8,988 nt of DNA from Clostridium sp. UBA4108 (GTDB lineage Bacteria; Bacillota; Clostridia; Clostridiales; Clostridiaceae): positions 23,586 through 32,573 of the forward strand of contig DFXM01000050.1 of assembly GCA_002381695.1 (NCBI GenBank). Direction: 5' to 3'. Made by a program: the position numbers and the translations under genes. The notes below the pieces were generated by a model. The model had not been told where the DNA came from. It saw only the letters and a list, made by a program, of their open reading frames with translations, and made no database searches. Below are positions 1 to 5,909 of the stretch, piece after piece. Position 1 is the stretch's first letter; every line of letters begins with the position of its first letter.

Positions 1-105
1 ATCAAGGTTTCGAAACGGTTGATAAGTGTAAACTTAGATTCATGCGAAGCAAATGAATCTCTAGTTGCCTGTACCCGGATGGGTGAACTTACACAGAGGG
101 TCAGG
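1..105 (+). ncRNA. Structured RNA-like element, copy 1 (upstream of the S-layer gene; may be cut by the window edge)
   Basis: This stretch is less AT-rich than the DNA after it and folds compactly by eye. A hairpin occupies 1-23 (ATCAA with TTGAT around GTTTCGAAAC). GTGTAA (26-31) pairs with TTACAC (89-94) and encloses two hairpins: an 8-bp stem 36-43/53-60 capped by a GCGAAGC mini-stem, and ACCC-GGAT-GGGT at 73-84. Ordered blocks recur in the element after the S-layer gene: AAGTG(T)AAACTT(A/G)GATTCA, then TAGTTG, TGAACTTA and AGGGTC. It could be a cis-regulatory leader, a free small RNA, or the 3' UTR of a gene upstream of the window. No known family was recognised; the fold is inferred without an energy calculation. 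Confidence 0.55.
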
Positions 106-107
106 GA

Positions 108-137
108 TAATATGAAGCTCATATCAATTAGTTTTTT
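108..137 (+). terminator. Possible intrinsic terminator after RNA element copy 1
   Basis: TAATATGA (108-115) can pair with TCAT (119-122) and ATTA (127-130) around an AGC loop, leaving a four-base bulge. A G and six T residues (132-137) follow. A competing uninterrupted stem is ATATGA/TCATAT (110-115/119-124). The stem is AT-rich and weak, so this is only a candidate. It would end transcripts coming from upstream or from element copy 1. Confidence 0.35.
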
Positions 138-138
138 A

Positions 139-460
139 TTACAACTTATATGTTATTCGAAGAGAGAATTAGCATGAAATCAAGAAAAAAGAGAGAATAT
201 GTAAAAATATATTTTAATTATGATAATTTTACATATAATATTATTTAAGTAATTTAAGTAAAATTATAAATTTGGAATAATTTATATGGGGAATAATATA
301 TTTACATAAATTTTAAGTATAAAATAAAATTACTTAATAAAATCAAAAAAAATATAATTCAGTTAAATTTTGAACAAAAAACATAGAATTTTCACATAAA
401 ATTCGTTGAAAAGATTTTTAAAATATGGCAGAATTAGAAGAAATAAAAACAATTAACCAA
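139..460 (+). promoter_or_regulatory. Long AT-rich leader upstream of the S-layer gene with candidate promoters and inverted repeats
   Basis: No protein gene is seen here on either strand. The best promoter candidate is TTGAAA (406-411), a 17-base spacer and CAGAAT (429-434), which would place the transcript start about 35 bases before the S-layer start codon. A consensus TATAAT sits at 353-358 but has no good -35 box, and TTTACA (301-306) with AATAAA (323-328) is another weak pair. Inverted repeats TATGTAAAA/TTTTACATA (198-206/227-235) and AAGTAATTT/AAATTACTT (247-255/327-335) could be protein-binding sites or mRNA stems. Several promoters and a long leader are common for highly expressed S-layer genes. 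Random matches are easy in DNA this AT-rich. Confidence 0.3.
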
Positions 461-476
461 AAGGGGATGAATTTAT

Positions 477-3400
477 ATGAAGAAAAATACTAAAAAAGTT
501 ATAAATGGAGCTTTAGCTACAGCAATGTTAACTACAGTTGCAACACCAGCATTAGCTGCAAACGCTGATGCAAATAAATTATATAAAGATGCTTATGATG
601 CTGTAATAGCAGCACAACAATCAGGATCACAAGAATCAATCAATGTTGCAAGAAATGCTATAAAATTATTAGCAGGAACAGATGCGGCATTTGCTATTGG
701 AGAATTCTCAAAACAAGTAGATAGTCTTCAACAAAAATTATTTGTAGAATTTATGGACATACTATTTGATAATAACAACAGTCCAGTAGAAAAAATAGGT
801 CAAGCTCAAATAAATAAAGCAAGAGCTTTAGTATTAAGCTTTGATACTTTTGAAGGAAATAAACCATACACAGCTTCATGGTCATCAGCAGTAGATAAAT
901 ATCAACAAGATAACATAAATGTAACTACAGCAGCAGTAGAAAAAGCTGAAGCTACTACAACAACAGAAAATATAGAAAAAGCTAAAACTTTAGTTGCTGA
1001 GCTTTCAACAGTTGAAAATAACGAAACAGTTAAAACTTATGCTCAAGGACTAAAAGAGAGAGTTGAAAAATTAAGTGCAGAACTAACAGTAGCAGAAATT
1101 TCTTCAACTAACAATAAAGAAGTAACAGTTAGATTCTCTAAAGAAGTAGATAAAGAAACAGCAGAAAATTTAGCTAACTACAAATTCACAACTAAAGGAC
1201 AAGCTAAATTAACTGGTGGAAAAGCTACTCTTTCAGAAGATGGAAGAACAGTAGTATTAACACTAGCTACAGAAGCTAAAAATCAAGAAACTGCTGAAAT
1301 AGAAGTTTCAAATGTTAAAGATTTAGATGGAAAAGCTGTAACTAAAGCTAAGAAAGAAGTAATGTTCTTCGACTCAAAAGCTCCAACAGTAGAAAACTTA
1401 ACAGTAGTTGGACCAAAAGAAATAGAAATAGAGTTTTCTGAGCCATTAAAAACAGCTCCAACAGTATTATTAGATAACGGACAAGTGTCTTCAACAGTTA
1501 ATCATACTGCTGGTTCTAATAAAGTAACAGTTAAGTTTGGTTTAAATCTTAGTGAAGGAGACCACACTGTAACAGTTGAGGGCGGAGTAGATTATGCTGG
1601 ATATAAAGTAGTAAAAGCTAATACTGAATTTAACTATAAAAACAACACAGAGGAAGTTAGTGCTGAGGTAGTTAAAGCTAACCAAACAGAGGTTACTGTT
1701 AAATTCAATAAGCCAGTAAAAATAAAAACTGCATCAAAAGTAAAAGTATTCCATACTTATAATAATAGTGCATCTTATAAAGGAACTATAGAATCTGTAG
1801 ATGCAGTAGATGGATATAGCGATACATATGTATTAAAATTCACTACTCCTATGGCAGATAGAGCTGATAATAAAATATTTATCAACACTGAAAAAGATGT
1901 TTTTGAAGATAGATGGGGAAATGACGTTAATTCATTAGAATTAAATACAGAAGTTAAAGTTGATAACAAAGCTCCAGAAGTAGCTGAAATTAAAGCAGTA
2001 GAAGATAAAAAAATAACAGTTAAATTCAATGAAAAAGTTAATGCAGCAGATGCAATTAACAATTCAAACTATGTTTTAAAGAAAGCCGATGGAACAGAAT
2101 TAACTAATAAAGAATATTCTTTCTTAACTAAAGATGGAGAATTTAATGGATTAGCTAAGTTTACTTATAGTGCTGACAAGCAAACAGTAACTATAGAGTT
2201 ACCATCAGCTTTAGAAGGCGGAAACTTTAACTTAACAGTTTCTGGAATTAAAGATGTTTCTTACAATGAAAATAAAATGACTAGCCAAGATGTTAACTTT
2301 ACTGTAACTGATACAACAGCTCCTCAAATAGCTAGCGTAGTAAAAAATGGTGCTAAGATAAGAGTTGCATTCAGCGAAAGCATGAATACAGAAGGATTAA
2401 CTACATTATCTAACTATGAACTAGTTAATAAAACTACAGGAAACTTAATTAAATTCCATGACGATGCAGAAGTTAAAGTTGTAGATGGAAAAACAGTAGA
2501 AATTGATTTAGTAGAAGCAGTAGATGTTGCAACAAATGAATTAAAAGTAAGAGTAAGTGGAAACTTAAAAGACTTAGCTGGCAACAAAATAAATGGAGTA
2601 TATACTGAAAAAGATGTAGTAGAAGATGCTATCAATGCTGACTCTATTGTAGATGTATATACTGAGTCTAAAACTGAGATTTCATTTGTTGTAGATCAAG
2701 AGTTAGAAGGAAACTTAAGCCCTGATAACTTCCAAGTTGGAAATGTAACAGATGGAATAGCTTCAATCAGATATGTAAACAAAGATGGAAAAGCTACAAT
2801 AACATTAACAGTAAAAGAAGGTAAGGAATTAGCTACAGATGCTACTCCAACTATAACTATCAAAGAAAAAGCATTAACTAATAGATTTGAAACATCAAAT
2901 ACTGTAGCTATTGTTACAGAAGCAGCTAAAGATAAGATTGCTCCAGAGGTTCTTAAAATTACAAATGCAGATGGAGAAAAAGTATCTGATATAAGAATAA
3001 TAGCTTCAAACAAAATAGAAATAATGTTTACAGAAGCAATGGATATGGCTTCTATATCAACTCAAAGCTTTAGTGTAGATGGATTTACAGTAACTGCTTT
3101 TGAAGGTGGAGCTAGTAATAAATCTGTAATATTAACTCTTAAAGCAGAAAATGAAGAAATATTAACAACTGGATTAACTGTAACTCAAAATGGAGCAGTT
3201 GAAGATATAGCAAGAAATAGAATGGTTGACTTCAAAGGAAAAATTACATCTGACAAAGTAAGCGAAGCAAAAGCAGAAAAAATAGCTGAAATCAATGCTG
3301 AGCTTGTTAAAGAAACACCAGTAATAGATGGAGCATTACTTACAGCAGCAGGATTAGATGCTTCAAAAGTTACAGCAGAAAACCTAGCAACTGTTATAGG

Positions 3401-3485
3401 AACTTTAAAAGAGGGAAGAACAACTCTAGGAAGAGATTTAACAGCTGCAGAAATGCAAAACTATGTTAACGAAGCAGTTAAATAA
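477..3485 (+). CDS. Secreted S-layer-type protein, SbsC-like N-terminal region plus tandem Ig-like domains
   Basis: Likely the structural surface-array protein and main cargo of the export genes downstream. The start is set by AAGGGGATG (461-469), eight bases before the ATG. Residues 1-27 form a signal peptide: a lysine-rich start, a hydrophobic stretch and a cleavage site after ALA27. Residues 28-200 are helical. The part from about V154 (AVEKAEATTTTENIEKAKTL) resembles the repeat of Geobacillus SbsC-type S-layer proteins. About seven Ig-like (SbsA/Big-type) units follow, starting near residues 202, 302, 395, 499, 615, 721 and 822. Several open with K/T-APxV, continue with a V-x-F-(S/N)-(K/E) strand, and close with a D-x-x-G/E-N-type turn. 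Residues 929-1002 are a helical tail. No SLH or CWB2 wall-anchoring domain and no cysteine is visible; lack of cysteine is usual for S-layer proteins. A large Ig-repeat adhesin is the alternative. Confidence 0.85.
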   Translation: MKKNTKKVINGALATAMLTTVATPALAANADANKLYKDAYDAVIAAQQSGSQESINVARNAIKLLAGTDAAFAIGEFSKQVDSLQQKLFVEFMDILFDNNNSPVEKIGQAQINKARALVLSFDTFEGNKPYTASWSSAVDKYQQDNINVTTAAVEKAEATTTTENIEKAKTLVAELSTVENNETVKTYAQGLKERVEKLSAELTVAEISSTNNKEVTVRFSKEVDKETAENLANYKFTTKGQAKLTGGKATLSEDGRTVVLTLATEAKNQETAEIEVSNVKDLDGKAVTKAKKEVMFFDSKAPTVENLTVVGPKEIEIEFSEPLKTAPTVLLDNGQVSSTVNHTAGSNKVTVKFGLNLSEGDHTVTVEGGVDYAGYKVVKANTEFNYKNNTEEVSAEVVKANQTEVTVKFNKPVKIKTASKVKVFHTYNNSASYKGTIESVDAVDGYSDTYVLKFTTPMADRADNKIFINTEKDVFEDRWGNDVNSLELNTEVKVDNKAPEVAEIKAVEDKKITVKFNEKVNAADAINNSNYVLKKADGTELTNKEYSFLTKDGEFNGLAKFTYSADKQTVTIELPSALEGGNFNLTVSGIKDVSYNENKMTSQDVNFTVTDTTAPQIASVVKNGAKIRVAFSESMNTEGLTTLSNYELVNKTTGNLIKFHDDAEVKVVDGKTVEIDLVEAVDVATNELKVRVSGNLKDLAGNKINGVYTEKDVVEDAINADSIVDVYTESKTEISFVVDQELEGNLSPDNFQVGNVTDGIASIRYVNKDGKATITLTVKEGKELATDATPTITIKEKALTNRFETSNTVAIVTEAAKDKIAPEVLKITNADGEKVSDIRIIASNKIEIMFTEAMDMASISTQSFSVDGFTVTAFEGGASNKSVILTLKAENEEILTTGLTVTQNGAVEDIARNRMVDFKGKITSDKVSEAKAEKIAEINAELVKETPVIDGALLTAAGLDASKVTAENLATVIGTLKEGRTTLGRDLTAAEMQNYVNEAVK

Positions 3486-3495
3486 TATAGTTTAA

Positions 3496-3694
3496 TAGAT
3501 AAAATTTATTATCAAGTGAAACTTGGATTCAGAGGGAGTTTGAACTCCATCTGAACCTTAGTTGAACTTATCTAGGGTCGTACCACTGTTATCTCCCACC
3601 TTGGTAGAAAAGCAGAGAACCCAAATCTATGATTTGGTGTGAATCGCTTTCTCTTTGAGTGATGGGAGTGTTACAGTGGTTAGACATCAGATAA
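3496..3694 (+). ncRNA. Structured RNA-like element, copy 2 (between the S-layer gene and the export operon)
   Basis: Starting 11 bases after the S-layer stop codon, this region repeats the block order of the element at the window start. A hairpin (GATAA/TTATC, 3498-3513) is followed directly by AAGTGAAACTTGGATTCA (3514-3531), a hairpin (TTCAGA/TCTGAA, 3528-3533/3550-3555, with GGAGT/ACTCC inside), TAGTTG (3559-3564), TGAACTTA (3563-3570) and AGGGTC (3574-3579). Unlike copy 1 it continues into a long arm: ACCACTGT/ACAGTGGT (3582-3589/3673-3680), CTCCCA/TGGGAG (3593-3598/3663-3668) and CCAAATC/GATTTGG (3621-3627/3631-3637). TTATCT (3568-3573) can pair either with AGATAA at 3689-3694 or, as TTATCTA, with TAGATAA at 3496-3502. 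It may be a 3' UTR element, a processed small RNA, or a riboswitch-like leader for the downstream operon. No known family was recognised. Confidence 0.6.
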
Positions 3695-3711
3695 AAATAT
3701 AAATTTAAAGG

Positions 3712-3738
3712 AGATGAGGCATAGTCCTCATCTTTTTT
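3712..3738 (+). terminator. Strong intrinsic terminator
   Basis: AGATGAGG (3712-3719) and CCTCATCT (3726-3733) form a perfect 8-bp stem with a six-base loop, merging into a six-T run (3733-3738). It would end the S-layer transcript together with RNA element copy 2. The 5' arm can alternatively pair with TTATCTCC (3589-3596) through GGAGATGA (3710-3717), eight pairs including one G-U, so regulated read-through is conceivable. Confidence 0.85.
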
Positions 3739-3766
3739 AGTTTAAGCAACAATTTTTACTAGCATA

Positions 3767-3795
3767 TTGAGAATTTTACATTTATACTATACTAT
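3767..3795 (+). promoter_or_regulatory. Candidate promoter for the accessory export genes
   Basis: TTGAGA (3767-3772, 5 of 6 to the sigma-A -35 consensus) lies 17 bases before TACTAT (3790-3795), or 15 bases before TATACT (3788-3793). It sits between the strong terminator and the AGGAGG of the next gene, where an operon promoter is expected. Inferred from consensus only. Confidence 0.4.
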
Positions 3796-3839
3796 GTAGG
3801 ATTATATTTGCAATTGTTGAAGTTATAGGAGGTATAGTT

Positions 3840-4850
3840 ATGGAGAATAAGAGAATTTTAACAATAGATTTAAAACAAAGAAATCATGGAAATTCTATGA
3901 TTTTACAAATAGAAGATTCTAGAGAAAATTTACCTATGGTTCTTGATTTAGATGTAGCTGAGGCATTAAAGAAAATTAAAGAATACATAATGAATAAAAA
4001 CTTTCAAGAAAGTGAAAAAGCTATAGAGAGAATTGCTCCTTATTTAAGAGTGAATAAGAATCATGATTTGATGGAGGAGTATAGTAATTTAGGGGATACG
4101 TCATATACATTATCAAATGCTAGTAAATGGATGAGTAATCCTAATTCTTTAGAAAGCTATCTATGGCTTAGGAGAACCTATTACTATTTGGTAGCAATTA
4201 AAGGTTCAAAAAAAATTGAAGAATTCCAAGGAATATATGATGAAATACATAGTCTAATTAAAGTGTATATTGACGAATATGATATGATGGCTACTTTAAA
4301 TAGTTTTAAAGATATGCTTGCATCAGATAGTAATATACCTTATGTGATGGGAATGATAGATAGTTTAAGTGAAATCTATCTATATAATGAAACACAAAGG
4401 AATTTTTTAAATGAGCTAATAGAACAGGTGAATAAGTTAAGAAATAAGGCATTAATAAGTTTCAATAATAATGAAGGGAAAATTAGAAATTTAAAATTCT
4501 TATTTCCTTATGAATACAGAAAAATATTTAAAGACAATAGAGTTAAATTGTATTTTAGGCAGTTAAAACAAACTTATACTGATTATAAAAAGTTAAAGGT
4601 AGATATGAAGTATATGTACCAACTTTATACTATAAATACTAGTGAGAATTTTTACTCTTATTATAATAATATTATAGCTGTAAATGTTGAAAATTTTAGT
4701 GAGTTAGAAGAATATTATAAAGAGTATATTTGTAGAAAGCTTTATGAAGATAAAGTAAAATTCTATACTGTAAAAGAACTTAAAAAGACTATAGATAAAT
4801 TTATAGAAAAATTAAAAATTAAAGAAGTTAAGAATATACTTCCAATATAG
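3840..4850 (+). CDS. Unrecognised helical cytoplasmic protein of the S-layer export cluster
   Basis: I do not recognise this 336-residue protein. The start is well set: AGGAGG (3827-3832) lies seven bases before the ATG. There is no signal peptide or membrane segment, so it should stay in the cytoplasm. Residues 1-35 look like a small beta-rich lead (ILTIDLKQR, SMILQIEDSR, MVLDLD). The rest is largely helical and rich in Lys, Glu, Asn and Tyr. Residues 40-130 (FQESEKAIERIAPYL and following helices) have a TPR-like or helical-bundle look without a clear repeat. The C-terminal third is very tyrosine-rich and ends in a basic helix (ELKKTIDKFIEKLKIKEVK). Only 11 bases separate it from the SLAP gene, whose ribosome binding site overlaps this gene's stop codon, so the two are almost certainly cotranscribed. 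By context it is probably an export factor or chaperone for the S-layer protein; this is inference from position only. It is much larger than I would expect for B. anthracis SlaQ, and I see no basis for equating them. Confidence 0.85.
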   Translation: MENKRILTIDLKQRNHGNSMILQIEDSRENLPMVLDLDVAEALKKIKEYIMNKNFQESEKAIERIAPYLRVNKNHDLMEEYSNLGDTSYTLSNASKWMSNPNSLESYLWLRRTYYYLVAIKGSKKIEEFQGIYDEIHSLIKVYIDEYDMMATLNSFKDMLASDSNIPYVMGMIDSLSEIYLYNETQRNFLNELIEQVNKLRNKALISFNNNEGKIRNLKFLFPYEYRKIFKDNRVKLYFRQLKQTYTDYKKLKVDMKYMYQLYTINTSENFYSYYNNIIAVNVENFSELEEYYKEYICRKLYEDKVKFYTVKELKKTIDKFIEKLKIKEVKNILPI

Positions 4851-4861
4851 GAGGGGAGATT

Positions 4862-5743
4862 ATGGATAATTTATTTGATAGATTATTTAAAAATAAAGAT
4901 AAAAGTGAAAATGATGAAATTATTAAAAGTGAGGATAATATTCTAAAGGATAGTAAATCAAAAATTCCATTGATTTTTGATTATGGTACTTCAGATTTTA
5001 AGAAAGAACTTTTATATGATGAATATGAAAAGTTAGTAAAAGATCAAGATGAATATGAAGATACTTTAGAAGTATACACATTAAGTGTTTACCATGGATA
5101 TGAAGGGGTAGAAGTATCGGTTTTTATAAAAAATACTTCTGACAATATTGTAGAATTATATAATACGAACTTGATTTTGATGGATCCTGAAGGAAAGAAA
5201 TTAGCAGAGAAAGTAATTAACTTTAAAGGAGAAGTAAGAATTTCTCCTAAAAGCAGCTTTTTCTATGAAATATTATTTGAAGATATATTCTTAGATGAAG
5301 AGATTAAAGAACTCCAAGTAAATTTTTCATCTTTTAAAGACATTAAAGCTTCTTATATAAAAGATATGGATATGGAAAATCTTTTAACTCAAGAGTTTCC
5401 AGAAGATATTAAAGAATTTTTAAGAGAAAAGTTTTATGAAATTCCATCAATTAGAGAGGGTGAGTTTATATTAGATCCCCTTTGTGCCTTAGGAGAGCAG
5501 AATGGAATAAATGTATTGATGCTACTGAGAAATGCTAGTGAAAGAGAAATTACTATAAATTCCATGCCATTAAAGGTGTATTTTACTAAAAACATACCTA
5601 TCTATATTGGAACTTTTAATATGATGGATAATGGATTTAGTGTAGAAAAAAATAAAGGAAAATTGGTTAGTTTTAGAATACCAAAAGAGGTTATAATGGG
5701 GGAACCTATCATTAATTACGTATATACTGTGGAAGTAAAATAA
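4862..5743 (+). CDS. slaP: SLAP-domain accessory Sec S-layer assembly protein (SlaP-like)
   Basis: A 293-residue soluble protein without signal peptide or membrane segment. Residues 1-65 are a charged, probably flexible lead. Two copies of one beta-rich unit follow: about 69-159 (LEVYTLSVYHGYEGVEVSVF, then an I-K-N turn, D-P-E-G and a hydrophobic end) and about 202-293 (FILDPLCALGEQNGINVLML, then L-R-N and I-N-S-M-P-L). A charged helical linker (EFPEDIKEFLREKFYEI) separates them. A duplicated unit with strand-(I/L)-(K/R)-N turns is the hallmark of the SLAP family, whose Bacillus anthracis member SlaP works with SecA2 to secrete S-layer proteins. The match is from memory of the family pattern, not a search. 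Its position before the SecA2 gene agrees well. The start is set by AGGAGGGG (4849-4856), which overlaps the stop codon of the preceding gene and suggests translational coupling. Confidence 0.75.
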   Translation: MDNLFDRLFKNKDKSENDEIIKSEDNILKDSKSKIPLIFDYGTSDFKKELLYDEYEKLVKDQDEYEDTLEVYTLSVYHGYEGVEVSVFIKNTSDNIVELYNTNLILMDPEGKKLAEKVINFKGEVRISPKSSFFYEILFEDIFLDEEIKELQVNFSSFKDIKASYIKDMDMENLLTQEFPEDIKEFLREKFYEIPSIREGEFILDPLCALGEQNGINVLMLLRNASEREITINSMPLKVYFTKNIPIYIGTFNMMDNGFSVEKNKGKLVSFRIPKEVIMGEPIINYVYTVEVK

Positions 5744-5909
5744 ACATATTTTCAATTTATAGAATATACATTTTAAGTAGAGTATAATTATTTATAGTAA
5801 TAAGGTTTCTAAGAAAAGGTATAAAGAAAATTCATAAATAGATATTTTCTTTTAGATGACTTTAAATCACAGGAGCATTATATAGTATACATATAAGGAT
5901 GGGATTGTT
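5744..5909 (+). promoter_or_regulatory. AT-rich gap before secA2, possible internal promoter
   Basis: This 166-base gap contains a consensus TATAAT at 5783-5788 without a convincing -35 box. A weak AT-only inverted repeat, AAAGAAAAT/ATTTTCTTT (5823-5831/5844-5852), follows. I see no convincing terminator, so read-through from the SLAP gene is likely. The ribosome binding site of secA2 is AAGGATGGG (5895-5903), seven to ten bases before the ATG. The gap is much longer than the 11 bases between the two preceding genes, so a separate promoter for secA2 is possible. Confidence 0.3.

Noticed and set aside
1775..3013. Open reading frames on the minus strand inside the S-layer gene
   Set aside because: They are serine/threonine/leucine-rich reversals of a repetitive, well-supported gene, lack ribosome binding sites and match nothing recognisable.
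3574..3590. AGGGTCGTACCACTG resembles the T-box antiterminator motif AGGGTGGTACCGCG
   Set aside because: The invariant TGGNACC bulge is broken, no specifier-loop domain is evident, and no tRNA-synthetase or amino-acid gene follows.
5823..5852. AAAGAAAAT/ATTTTCTTT as a terminator after the slaP-like gene
   Set aside because: The stem is entirely AT-rich with one G-C pair, the loop is 12 bases and there is no proper T tract after it.
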